64,000 bases of DNA from Candidatus Melainabacteria bacterium (GTDB lineage Bacteria > Cyanobacteriota > Vampirovibrionia > Obscuribacterales > Obscuribacteraceae), in the NCBI GenBank assembly GCA_016716405.1, contig JADJWK010000002.1, positions 930,001-994,000 of the forward strand, read 5' to 3'. Both the position numbers and the translations under genes were made by a program. The notes under the pieces were generated by a model. The model was not told the DNA's origin. It saw nothing but the letters and a program-made list of their open reading frames with translations, and did not search any database. Positions 26,432-34,400 of this stretch are shown here, one piece after another; position 1 is the stretch's first letter, and each line of letters begins with the position of its first letter.

Positions 26432-27846
26432 TGACAGAGCCCGGAAAGAAGGTGGCTGTGCTGGGCGCCGGGATCACCGGGCTGGCAGCGGCGCACAGGA
26501 TGCTTGCCGGACCGGATTCTATCGAGCTCAAAGTCTTCGAATCCAGCGATCGGGCAGGCGGTGTCATCGATACTTTTAGAGACGAGAGCGGCACTGTCTA
26601 TGAAGGAGGCCCCGACTCTTTCTTCAATGCCAAGCCGGAGGCTCTGGAGCTCTGCCGCGAGCTCGGTCTGGAATCGGAGCTGATCGGGCTGAGCGAAGCC
26701 AACCGGCGCTCACTCGTGGCGCATCGGGGAAGGCTCCACCCCCTGCCCGAGGGCTTCGTCATGCTGGCGCCGTCCAGAATCGGCCCCTATCTGGATACAC
26801 CGTTGATTTCGCCCCTGGGCAAGGCGCGCTGCTTGATGGAGCTCGCCCTTCCCCGGCGCCTGACCCCGGGCGACGAGAGCGTCTCGGACTTCGTAGTGCG
26901 TCGTTTCGGAAGGGAGATGCTGACCAATGTCGTGGAGCCCATGGTCGGCGGCATTTATGTCGGTGACGTAGAGCGTCTCAGCGCCCGGGCAGCGATCCCG
27001 CAGTTCGTCGAGATGGAGCGGGAGCATGGCAGTGTCATTCGAGCGCTCATGAAAAGCAGGGGCAACGGCAGTACCGCCGGGGCGCGTTACGGACTCTTCT
27101 CGTCTCTCAAAGGCGGAATGGGAAGGCTGGTCGACAGGCTGGTGGAGACGATCGGGTCGCAGCGCATCGCTTTCGGCAAAGAGATCGGCGCTGTCTTCCG
27201 GCGGGACAGCCGGTGGAGCCTTCTAGACGCGTCCGGTGCCGAGCTCGGCAGTTTCGATGCTGTAATCGGTTGTCTGCCGGCCCAGGTCTCGGCTTCTCTT
27301 TTCAGTGAAGTAGATCGAGATCTGAGTGAAGCTCTCAGCGAAATTCAGGCGGCCAGCTCGGTGGTGATCAATCTGGTCTTCCCGGCTGGCTCGATCGAGT
27401 CGAAGGTCGAAGGCTTCGGCTTCGTCATCCCGCATAACGAGGTCCGCTCGATAATCGCCTGCAGTTTCACCAGTAACAAGTTTCCGGAGCGGTACGGGGA
27501 AGATGTCCATGTGTTGCGGGCATTTCTCGGCGGTGTGCGCAATGAGGGAGTGGTCGAAAAGAGCGACGATGATCTTGTAGCCCTGGCTCTTGGCGATTTG
27601 AGGGACTATCTTGGCATTAGCGAGTCTCCGCTGATTTCCCGGGTCCGGCGTTACAGAAAGTCCATGCCTCAGTACCTGGTCGGGCATCAAGAGAGAGTGG
27701 AGAGGATAGAGAGGGCTCTTGCCGGGCTTCCCGGACTGTTTCTGGCGGGCAGTTCCTACCGCGGCGTCGGCATATCGGACTGTGTCAGAAGCGGCGATGC
27801 GGCTGCCCTGGAAGCAAGCCGGTATATACAGAATCGCTGCGATTGA
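26431..27846 (+). CDS. hemY: Oxygen-dependent protoporphyrinogen oxidase
   Basis: This FAD enzyme oxidises protoporphyrinogen IX to protoporphyrin IX (coproporphyrinogen in some Gram-positives). A dinucleotide-binding G12-A-G-I-T-G17 begins the 471-residue protein, followed by 'E...RAGGVIDTF' and 'YEGGPDSF', both typical of the HemY/PPOX family. The C-terminal FAD motif appears in 'GLPGLFLAGSSYRGVGISDCVRSG'. Length and motifs are complete. Having hemY next to hemE but without hemF/hemN or hemH nearby means the rest of the pathway is encoded elsewhere. An oxygen-requiring PPOX points to an aerobic or facultative lifestyle, though HemY can use other acceptors in some species. Confidence 0.95.
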   Translation: MTEPGKKVAVLGAGITGLAAAHRMLAGPDSIELKVFESSDRAGGVIDTFRDESGTVYEGGPDSFFNAKPEALELCRELGLESELIGLSEANRRSLVAHRGRLHPLPEGFVMLAPSRIGPYLDTPLISPLGKARCLMELALPRRLTPGDESVSDFVVRRFGREMLTNVVEPMVGGIYVGDVERLSARAAIPQFVEMEREHGSVIRALMKSRGNGSTAGARYGLFSSLKGGMGRLVDRLVETIGSQRIAFGKEIGAVFRRDSRWSLLDASGAELGSFDAVIGCLPAQVSASLFSEVDRDLSEALSEIQAASSVVINLVFPAGSIESKVEGFGFVIPHNEVRSIIACSFTSNKFPERYGEDVHVLRAFLGGVRNEGVVEKSDDDLVALALGDLRDYLGISESPLISRVRRYRKSMPQYLVGHQERVERIERALAGLPGLFLAGSSYRGVGISDCVRSGDAAALEASRYIQNRCD

Positions 27847-27880
27847 GTTAGATTAGACAGAGGCGACCGGAAGATATCGA

Positions 27881-29581
27881 ATGGCGAAAGGACAGAAGAG
27901 CAAATCTGGCGGCGGTACCGTTAATCGCAAGAGCGGACCGTTCGCCAAGGCTTCGGGCGGTCCGGTCCTGGCTGTCATCGATATGGGGACGAATTCGTTC
28001 CATATGATCATCTGCCGGGCCCGGGCGAGCCGGGACGGTTTCGATGTGATCTCCCGAGTGCGGGACGCCACTCCATTCTTTCGCAAATCCCTGGTCAATC
28101 ATTTCATCGATGACGAGGCTCAGGATGCGGCGGTAACCATCCTGGCCAATATGCTCAATCATGCCGACGCCCGGGATGCTTCGACGGTGGTGGCAGTGGC
28201 CACATCGGCGGTCAGGGAATCGCGCAACGGCCAGGACTCCCTCAATCTCATTCGCGCCGAGCTCAATCTCAATGTCCGGACGCTCTCGGGAAAAGAGGAG
28301 GCACGGCTGATTTATCTCGGGGTCCTCTTCAGCATGCCCGATCTGAGCGGGCGCTTTGCGATTGTTGATATCGGCGGCGGTAGCACGGAGATCATCGCTG
28401 CCGATCGCAAGACTTGCTATTTCGCCGAGTCCTACAAGCTCGGCGCGGCGCGTCTCACCCAGCGCTTCTTCCGCAAGACCGGACCGACCCCGGAGTCGAT
28501 CGAGGAGCTTCATGACGAGGTTCGCGGCGAGCTCCGTCCGGCTGCCGCCGCGGTTATGTCCGCCGGTGGGTTCAAACAACTGATCGGCACGTCCGGGACA
28601 ATCCAGGCTCTGGCCAAGCTCGACCGCGTTCGGATGGGAAAACCCAACCTCTCCCTGCAGGGATGGAAGATCCCTTTGTCCCGACTCACCGAGCTGGTCT
28701 CCTATATCGAGAGCCAGACGCTTTCGGGCGGCAAGATCAAGGGTGTGAGCAGCGACCGCAGTGAGACGATCCTCGCTGGAGCGATCGTCCTTCTCGAGAC
28801 CATGCGCTCTCTCAATGCCGACTCGCTGACGGTTTGCACAGCCGCCCTCCGGGAAGGCGTGGTGGTGGATCGCTTCCTCCAGACCGGCTGGCTCAAAGGC
28901 GTCCTGGACGATCACCGCGATCCCCGCTCGGAGAGCGTCTATACCCTGGTCGACAAGTATGGCGCCGGGTACCAGCATGCCGAGCATGTCGCTTATCTGG
29001 CCTCGATCATTTTCGAGCAGACCCGCGGTGTCCTTCACGACTATACCGACGAGGAGGCTCATCTTCTCTGGGCCGCCGCCATGCTCCACGACATAGGCAC
29101 TCATATAGGGCGTAAGGGTCATCACAAGCATTCTCACTATCTCATCCGTAACGGCGGACTGCTCGGGCATTCCGAGGAGGAGGTGGCGATCATCGCTTCG
29201 GTGGCTCGTTATCACAGAGGCTCCGAGCCCAAGGATACCCATGAGGCCTGGATCGGTCTCAATGAGTCTGCCCGTCCCCTGGTCGAGGACCTGTCCGCCA
29301 TACTGCGTATCGCCGAAGCCCTGGACCGCAGTCACCGTCAGGTAATCGAGAACTTGAAAGTGACCATGAGCGCCCTGGACAAGAAAGGCCGGCGCCCACT
29401 GACCATCAGCCTGGTGCCCACGGTGGCAGAAGGCGAGGACTGCATGGCCGAGGCCTGGGCGCTGTCCGAGAAGAAAGCCTACTTCGAGAGCCGTTTCCAG
29501 GTTCGTCTGGAGCTTCTAGTCGAGACCTCATCGGCACTAGCCCAGTCCACAAGCGGCGCGGCGGGAAGAAGCCAGCCCTGA
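27881..29581 (+). CDS. Ppx/GppA-family phosphatase with C-terminal HD domain
   Basis: The family hydrolyses inorganic polyphosphate or pppGpp. After a basic 28-residue leader the actin-fold begins with V-I-D-M-G-T-N-S-F-H. The second phosphate loop V-D-I-G-G-G-S-T-E-I follows near residue 163, and 'GTSGTIQALAKL' is also typical. The C-terminal third is an HD-type helical domain (about 360-500) with 'HAEHVAYLA', 'MLHDIGTHIG' and 'HHKHSHYLI', as in long-form Ppx. It is 566 residues, slightly longer than E. coli Ppx. It lies 34 bases after hemY and probably belongs to the same transcript. Exopolyphosphatase or guanosine pentaphosphatase activity cannot be told apart here. Confidence 0.93.
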   Translation: MAKGQKSKSGGGTVNRKSGPFAKASGGPVLAVIDMGTNSFHMIICRARASRDGFDVISRVRDATPFFRKSLVNHFIDDEAQDAAVTILANMLNHADARDASTVVAVATSAVRESRNGQDSLNLIRAELNLNVRTLSGKEEARLIYLGVLFSMPDLSGRFAIVDIGGGSTEIIAADRKTCYFAESYKLGAARLTQRFFRKTGPTPESIEELHDEVRGELRPAAAAVMSAGGFKQLIGTSGTIQALAKLDRVRMGKPNLSLQGWKIPLSRLTELVSYIESQTLSGGKIKGVSSDRSETILAGAIVLLETMRSLNADSLTVCTAALREGVVVDRFLQTGWLKGVLDDHRDPRSESVYTLVDKYGAGYQHAEHVAYLASIIFEQTRGVLHDYTDEEAHLLWAAAMLHDIGTHIGRKGHHKHSHYLIRNGGLLGHSEEEVAIIASVARYHRGSEPKDTHEAWIGLNESARPLVEDLSAILRIAEALDRSHRQVIENLKVTMSALDKKGRRPLTISLVPTVAEGEDCMAEAWALSEKKAYFESRFQVRLELLVETSSALAQSTSGAAGRSQP

Positions 29582-30124
29582 TCAGTGGTTCTCTTCTTCG
29601 GCGCCTGCTGTGTTTTTCTCTGGCGCGTTCTTTTCTTCTGCGGTTTTCTCTTCTGCAGTTTTCTCTTCTGCAGTTTCTTCCTCTGCAGTTTCTTGCTCTG
29701 CAGTTTCTTGCTCTGCAGTTTCTTGCTCTGCAGTTTCTTGCTGCTTCCGGGCGGCTGCCTCGCCGGCGTCCGAAATCTGTCTTTCGGCGGCGAAGCGCAC
29801 GATGTCTCCGACATTTCGTTTCTCGAGGAGAAGCCTCTCCGGGACCGAGAAGCCGAGCTCTTTGTCCAGGGCTGCCTTGATCTTGTCCCGGTTATCGGTG
29901 GTTACTCCCATCATGTACAGGTTCGAGCTGATCAGTACCCGATCCGACGAGCAGGATAGCTCTTTCATGAGCACGCGCCTGACCTGACCGAAGGCCCGGA
30001 CCATGGAGTCCCGCTCCGGGTCCGGACCGGCTTGCTTCTTGCAGGCAAGCAGGTTGAGACTGAGGGTAAACGCCGTGACCAGGAGCACAGTCGAGAGAGG
30101 AATCGGTCTTATCTTCATAGACAT
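29582..30124 (-). CDS. Lipoprotein with acyl-carrier-protein-like domain and Glu-rich repeat tail
   Basis: The 180-residue protein has a hydrophobic signal ending in L-N-L-L-A-C, so Cys28 is a likely lipidation site. Residues about 50-115 follow the helical pattern of acyl carrier proteins: '…LMKELSCSSDRVLISSNLY', a 'MGVTTDNRDKIKAALDKELGFSVPE' stretch at the position of the usual D-S-L-x-x-V-E-L helix, and a final '...VGDIVRFA' helix. The phosphopantetheine Ser is missing (Thr-Thr-Asp-Asn in place of Asp-Ser-Leu). The C-terminal 60 residues are Glu/Thr/Ala repeats (Gln-Glu-Thr-Ala-Glu units). Such a domain outside the cytoplasm would not be expected to carry acyl groups. The gene ends directly at the ppx stop on the other strand, with no spacer. 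Confidence 0.7.
   Translation of the reverse strand: MSMKIRPIPLSTVLLVTAFTLSLNLLACKKQAGPDPERDSMVRAFGQVRRVLMKELSCSSDRVLISSNLYMMGVTTDNRDKIKAALDKELGFSVPERLLLEKRNVGDIVRFAAERQISDAGEAAARKQQETAEQETAEQETAEQETAEEETAEEKTAEEKTAEEKNAPEKNTAGAEEENH
29632..29743 (-). repeat. 15-base tandem repeat in the lipoprotein tail
   Basis: Seven imperfect copies of a unit close to TTCTTGCTCTGCAGT (plus strand) encode (Thr-Ala-Glu-Gln/Glu/Lys-Glu/Lys)n. Four central copies are identical, so the tail length is probably variable. Confidence 0.9.
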
Positions 30125-30204
30125 AGCTTCATACTAGCTTATTGCAAGAATGGCGGTTTTCTGATTTCATTACATTCGACTCAATTAACTACCGGAGATT
30201 AGTA

Positions 30205-30393
30205 ATGCGCAATATCGGAAACATCCTCGTCGCCCTCACCATTTTAGCGGTGACAGCACAGTCTCCGGCCAGGGCCGAGGATTCGGCGGTGAAGAAAGCC
30301 GGCAACGCTATCGCCTGGCCTTTCAAGAAGCTCGGTCAGGGTGTGAAAGCCGCCGGCAACGGAGTCAAGAAAGTCTTCACCCGCGGCAAGTAG
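30205..30393 (+). CDS. Small exported basic protein (62 aa)
   Basis: From ATG 30205, preceded by CGGAG, the product begins with a signal peptide (MRNIGNILVALTILAVTAQSPARA, cleavage before EDS). The mature 38-residue chain is Lys/Gly/Ala-rich with an amphipathic 'AWPFKKLGQGVKAAGNGVKKVF' character. I prefer this start to one at 30142, which would precede the signal with a hydrophilic stretch. The mature part resembles cationic amphipathic peptides, but no function can be claimed. Confidence 0.65.
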   Translation: MRNIGNILVALTILAVTAQSPARAEDSAVKKAGNAIAWPFKKLGQGVKAAGNGVKKVFTRGK

Positions 30394-30411
30394 TCCCGGA
30401 ATCAATCAGTC

Positions 30412-31026
30412 CTACTGCAGGTCGGTATCCCTTGTGGTTGCCACCTGCTTGTGCATGCGCTCGGCCATTTTCTTGACGTTGCCCAGACGTTTCTTGAGCT
30501 TGCCCGAGGTGACCGAAGTCATGACGCCCTGCGGAACAGGGAATCCCAGATCCAGGTGAGTAGTCAGCTCCAGTACGGTGCAGGACTCCGAAGCTCCGGG
30601 GGAAAGCACCCAGCTGCCTTCCATGGCTTTGAACCGGTCCGAGGAGATGAGCTTGTAATCGATTCGCTTGAGTGGCACTTCCGCATTGTGCATCTGGCAG
30701 ACAGCGGTGCCGATTACCGGTATGAGCTTGAATTTCTGCTCCAGACGGCAATGATTCTCGTGGCTCTCGAGAATCTTGCTGTACTCGATGTCCGGATCTT
30801 TCTGACGCTCTTCGTGGACAGTCTTCCAGACGATGTCGGCCGGGGCGTTGATCAGAGTACGGCCGGTGATGAAGGTCTTGTCCCCATCACGCTTCTCGGT
30901 AATTATCTCGACGATTTCCTTTTTCGCCTGTTTGCGAGCTTCAGCGGGAAGCCCGCAGAGCGTCGCGACCATGGCGATGGTTGCGCATGCGGTGGCTCCG
31001 CGAAGGAAGTGTCTTTGTTTCCACAT
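30412..31026 (-). CDS. Exported SRPBCC/START-like protein
   Basis: The 204-residue protein has a signal peptide with an Arg-rich front and 'CGLPAEA' cleavage region. A domain of about 140 residues follows with the SRPBCC/polyketide-cyclase pattern: 'TGRTLINAPADIVWKTVHEE' (strand, then the A-P-x-x-V-W helix), alternating strands, and a long C-terminal helix ('LKKRLGNVKKMAERMHKQV'). These folds have a deep hydrophobic pocket for lipids or aromatic compounds. In the periplasm this one could bind a lipid. The 42-base interval to the upstream methyltransferase-like gene suggests possible co-transcription with the operon 33239-31070. Confidence 0.75.
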   Translation of the reverse strand: MWKQRHFLRGATACATIAMVATLCGLPAEARKQAKKEIVEIITEKRDGDKTFITGRTLINAPADIVWKTVHEERQKDPDIEYSKILESHENHCRLEQKFKLIPVIGTAVCQMHNAEVPLKRIDYKLISSDRFKAMEGSWVLSPGASESCTVLELTTHLDLGFPVPQGVMTSVTSGKLKKRLGNVKKMAERMHKQVATTRDTDLQ

Positions 31027-31069
31027 CTATAGCACCATTTTAGCTGCGGACATATCCAAAAACAAGAGC

Positions 31070-31729
31070 TCAGACGCCTATCGGTATGAAACGGGGTACC
31101 AGACGGCGCCAGCCCATATTCTCGGCATATTGCTTATAGGGCTCGCCCAGAGCCTCGATGAGGAGCTCCTCTTCGTATTTGGCACGGCGCAGCCAGAGGG
31201 GTGCCACCATGATTATGGTGAACAGGGCGCAGAATATCGAGGTGCAGGCCAGGGATGCTCCCAGGAGGCACTGGATGATCCCGGAATAAGCCGGATGCAT
31301 GACGAAAGCCAGGAGCCCGGTGTCCCTGACCGTATGATTCTCCATCACTTCGGCATCAGTGGAGAAGAACTCTCCCAGGGAGTACCAGCCGCCTATCATG
31401 AAAATCAGACCGCTTATGAATATCGCTATGCCGAGCCAGGAGACGATCAGGGTGGCGCCGGCTGGATCGCCGCCGGCGCTGAGAGTGATGAAGGGGGTGA
31501 GACCGGTGGCCTGGGGAAAGAGACCGTTATAAGCCAGCCCGCTGAAGACGATGAGGAAAATGGTGAAGACCGATACGAGCTGGGGCGCTCTCTGGATGAG
31601 GAATTTCTGCTCGTACTTGACGCCCTTGCCGCGGCGGCAGAATCCCTTGAACAGGACCGGAGCCGCCAGCACCGCCCCGATAGCGAACAGGATGACGAGT
31701 ACCAGGGTTGGCAGGTTCAGGTGAATCAA
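31070..31729 (-). CDS. Isoprenylcysteine carboxyl methyltransferase-like membrane protein
   Basis: The 219-residue protein has about five membrane spans. It ends with the SAM-binding signature of the ICMT/PEMT family: 'NHTVRDTGLLAFVMHPAYSG' then 'RRAKYEEELLIEALGEPYKQYAENMGWRRLVPRF'. The H-P-x-Y and the paired Glu residues before the final R-x-x-P-R-F are the diagnostic part. Bacterial members methylate lipids or other small hydrophobic acceptors, and the acceptor here is unknown. The start overlaps the stop of the DUF1571-like gene (ATGA). Confidence 0.85.
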   Translation of the reverse strand: MIHLNLPTLVLVILFAIGAVLAAPVLFKGFCRRGKGVKYEQKFLIQRAPQLVSVFTIFLIVFSGLAYNGLFPQATGLTPFITLSAGGDPAGATLIVSWLGIAIFISGLIFMIGGWYSLGEFFSTDAEVMENHTVRDTGLLAFVMHPAYSGIIQCLLGASLACTSIFCALFTIIMVAPLWLRRAKYEEELLIEALGEPYKQYAENMGWRRLVPRFIPIGV

Positions 31730-32535
31730 TCTTGTATCTCCTTCTTGATGGTTTGCGAGACTTGCTTGTCCTTGATGTTTTTCACGTCGCCTTTCATGGT
31801 GAACAGCTGGTCCGACAGGGTCCGGTTGGTGACCAGCTTCTCCCAGGTGGCGAAGGAATGGAGACCGCCTTCGTCGTTATAGTCCCACCACTTCACAGGC
31901 AGAAGGCTCGAGGAATCCACCGCCACCCTCTTCCAGAGCTTGCCGCTCTTGTGGAGGTCGAGAATATGAACCGAGCTCGAGCCGGCTCCCAGATCGATGG
32001 GGACCTTTGTGACGTGCGTTTTGACGCCTTGCTTCACGAAAGCGCGCAGGGCCCTGGCAAGCGACTTGAGGTCGGACTGGACCATGGGATGCCCGTTGGC
32101 GGAGCGCAGAAGTCCGGATTCGGGATCGAGCTCCACGACGAACAGTTTCAGACCGCCGCCCAGGTGGGCTCTCACCTTGCCGTTTCGCCCCAGGATGGCC
32201 ACGGCGCCCTTCTTGTATGGACCCTTTTCCTCGAGCCTGATGAGACCGGGCTCCTTGTAGTAGAAATCGCCTCTCTCGACAATGGTCTTCTTGTCTTTGA
32301 AGACTTTCATCGTGTAGTCGAAGGAATAGCAGTCCATGTCGTCGGCAGCCTTGTTCATGCGCTCGATGAACTCGCGGCCGTCCACCTTGTCGGCGGTAAT
32401 CTTTGATTCGGCCAGCCGTCCGAGATTGAGGGCTACGGCAGCCGCGTCTTCCCCGGCCGTGGCCGGCAGGCAATGGCAGAGAAAGGCAAACAGCGCCGCC
32501 GTTGCCCCCATGATTATCGCTCTGACTCCGGTCAT
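31726..32535 (-). CDS. Exported DUF1571-like (LolA-fold-like) protein
   Basis: I start at ATG 32535, which overlaps the stop of the upstream gene by four bases and opens directly on a signal peptide (MTGVRAIIMGATAALFAFLCHCLPATAGED); a start at 32580 would add a hydrophilic leader. The mature part has 'DYTMKVFKDKKTIVERGDFYYKEPGLIRLE', a beta-sheet pattern seen in DUF1571/LolA-like outer-membrane-lipoprotein-sorting relatives, and 'DSSSLLPVKWWDYND'. 269 residues. Lipid-carrier function is only suggested by the fold. Middle gene of the three-gene operon. Confidence 0.75.
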   Translation of the reverse strand: MTGVRAIIMGATAALFAFLCHCLPATAGEDAAAVALNLGRLAESKITADKVDGREFIERMNKAADDMDCYSFDYTMKVFKDKKTIVERGDFYYKEPGLIRLEEKGPYKKGAVAILGRNGKVRAHLGGGLKLFVVELDPESGLLRSANGHPMVQSDLKSLARALRAFVKQGVKTHVTKVPIDLGAGSSSVHILDLHKSGKLWKRVAVDSSSLLPVKWWDYNDEGGLHSFATWEKLVTNRTLSDQLFTMKGDVKNIKDKQVSQTIKKEIQD

Positions 32536-33239
32536 AGGCTGTGCGCACCTGTGAGCTTCCTGGGCCCGGGAAGTTGCCATAATCCGTAGATCGCCTCCAA
32601 TAATTTCTCTACCTGCTCGGGCATCTCGTTAGGAGGGTCCACATTAAGAGTATCTATAGTACGTTTGATCCAGATGGCATGCCTGGTGTTCGGCCGAGCA
32701 TGCAGTTTCAGCCAGGCCAGTCCTTCTTCCATGTCGATCCGGCAATCCTGGGGGTTGGCCTCGAAATAATGCTCGAAGAAAGGATAGGAGTGCCGGGCAT
32801 AGGTGGTGGCTGCCAGCTCGGCGGTGACGATGGCGAAAATGCCGTCCCGCAGGTCCCCTGTTTTGCAATAGCGGGTCATCAAGCCGGTGAGATGGGCGGT
32901 GCTCTCCTCCGGTTCGGTCTCCAGCAGCTCTTCCCGCTCGAGCCCGGCAAGCTGGCACTGCTTGAGATAGAGCCCCTGGTAGTAGAGATCGCCGTCGCTG
33001 AGATGATCGAATAGCTGGCGGGTGTGGACCATCTCGCCGGGCAGCTTGTCCCGGACCGCCTGAACATTAGCCGGCAGATCCGAGATGAAAGGCCAGAGGG
33101 TGAGACAGAGCTTGCGGCCAGTCGAAAGTGTCTCGGCGCTCTGCTCGAGGTTGACTATGAAAGGGCTTCTGGCGCAGCCAGCGTTGAGCTTGTCGAGTAA
33201 GTCCGCCAGCCAGGGGCACATTCGGGAGTTGGATGACAT
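32532..33239 (-). CDS. Heme-oxygenase-fold-like (TENA/CADD-type) helical protein
   Basis: The 235-residue, almost wholly helical protein contains 'LPGEMVHTRQLFDHLSDGDLYYQGLYLKQCQLAGL', 'GIFAIVTAELAATTYARHSYPFFEHYF' and 'GLAWLKLHARPNTRHAIWI'. The spacing of His/Glu residues between helices resembles the TenA/PqqC/CADD heme-oxygenase-like fold, some members of which are diiron oxygenases. I cannot map all metal ligands, so the assignment is tentative. First gene of the operon leading to the DUF1571-like and ICMT-like genes. Oxidation followed by methylation of a lipid would be a consistent story, but is inference. Confidence 0.55.
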   Translation of the reverse strand: MSSNSRMCPWLADLLDKLNAGCARSPFIVNLEQSAETLSTGRKLCLTLWPFISDLPANVQAVRDKLPGEMVHTRQLFDHLSDGDLYYQGLYLKQCQLAGLEREELLETEPEESTAHLTGLMTRYCKTGDLRDGIFAIVTAELAATTYARHSYPFFEHYFEANPQDCRIDMEEGLAWLKLHARPNTRHAIWIKRTIDTLNVDPPNEMPEQVEKLLEAIYGLWQLPGPRKLTGAHSL

Positions 33240-33434
33240 TGAGATAGGTTAAGCAGTCAAGGGCTATTAGTCCTACAGGTTACTACGATTTCTAAAAGAC
33301 TTGATTTCTAAGCGCTAATCTTCTTTACCAATCGTTCACCATTCGTTAAGTGTTCTTTAGACTGGTCTCTTGAAAGCCTGTGCCGGTAGCAGCGCAAGTG
33401 CTAAACTCATCTAGCCCATTGAGAGAATTGCGTT

Positions 33435-34385
33435 TTGAAAGATCTCGCTTCCATACCACTGCCTGAGTTGCGATCAGCGCCCAGACATGTGAAAGAGCCG
33501 GAGATTCTATGGCACCGGGCCGACGACGGAGTGCAGCTCGGATGCCGGATCTGGCGGGGCGATAGCGGCGCGCCGGTGGTCCTCTACCTTCATGGTATCG
33601 AGGGTCACAGCCAGTGGTTCGAGAACTCGGCCAGCGCTCTCAACGAGAAAGGCGTGACTGTCTACGCACCGGATCGGCGCGGCGCCGGGATGAATCCCAG
33701 GGACCGTGGCCATCTGGGAAGCTATAAGACCTATCTGGGAGACATCTACAAGCTTCTCGGTCTGATAAGCGTGGACCATCCCGGTCACGCCGTGGTGGTC
33801 TGGGGCCATTGCTGGGGCGCCAAGGCAGCCGCTCTCGTCTGCCGTGAAGTGGACGAGAAGACCAGGCTCAAGGAAGACGGCGTCGCCCAGGGATATCCGG
33901 TATCCGGGATGGTCCTGAGCTGTCCGGCTATCTACACCAGGGTGGACTTCGATATGAAGACAAAGCTCACCATCGCTTTCAATCATCTCATGGGAGATCG
34001 AAGGGCCCTGAGAAAGTTCGATATCCCGATCAAGTCCACCATGTTTACCGACAACCCCACTTATCTCGGTTATATCGAGAAGGATCCGATGCGGATACGG
34101 GAGGCCACCTCGACGTTCTTTTTCGAGAGCTTCATGCTCTCCCGGTTGAGCCAGAAGGCTGCAAGCAGGATCAGCCTGCCCACCCTCATACTCCAGGGCG
34201 GCTCGGACCAGATCGTCGATATTCCGAAAGTCGAGGCGTGGCTTTCGCGTACCGGCTCCGCCGACAAATCGATGCGAATCTTTCCGGAAGCTCATCACTC
34301 CATCGAGTTCGATGAGACCTGGTTCAAGGAATACATTCATCTCGTTTCTGGTTGGATTCAAGCCCGCTCCCCGGTAATTGTTTGA
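33435..34385 (+). CDS. Alpha/beta hydrolase with cysteine nucleophile motif
   Basis: This 316-residue serine-hydrolase-fold protein resembles monoacylglycerol lipase/S33 enzymes: 'VLYLHGIEGHSQWFEN' (oxyanion H-G), 'DRRGAGMN' and the nucleophile elbow G-H-C126-W-G. The usual Ser is replaced by Cys, as in dienelactone hydrolases. The acid appears in 'QGGSDQIVD' and the His in 'EAHHSIEF'. The start is TTG 33435 after GAGAGAATT; no ATG is available before the conserved core. It opens a co-directional cluster; the enolase-superfamily gene follows 15 bases later. Confidence 0.85.
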   Translation: MKDLASIPLPELRSAPRHVKEPEILWHRADDGVQLGCRIWRGDSGAPVVLYLHGIEGHSQWFENSASALNEKGVTVYAPDRRGAGMNPRDRGHLGSYKTYLGDIYKLLGLISVDHPGHAVVVWGHCWGAKAAALVCREVDEKTRLKEDGVAQGYPVSGMVLSCPAIYTRVDFDMKTKLTIAFNHLMGDRRALRKFDIPIKSTMFTDNPTYLGYIEKDPMRIREATSTFFFESFMLSRLSQKAASRISLPTLILQGGSDQIVDIPKVEAWLSRTGSADKSMRIFPEAHHSIEFDETWFKEYIHLVSGWIQARSPVIV

Positions 34386-34400
34386 GGTCGAGTGTGACCC

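Noticed and set aside
33240..33434. Divergent intergenic region checked for tRNA, riboswitch or small RNA
   Set aside because: No cloverleaf, conserved riboswitch core or clear promoter pair was recognisable.
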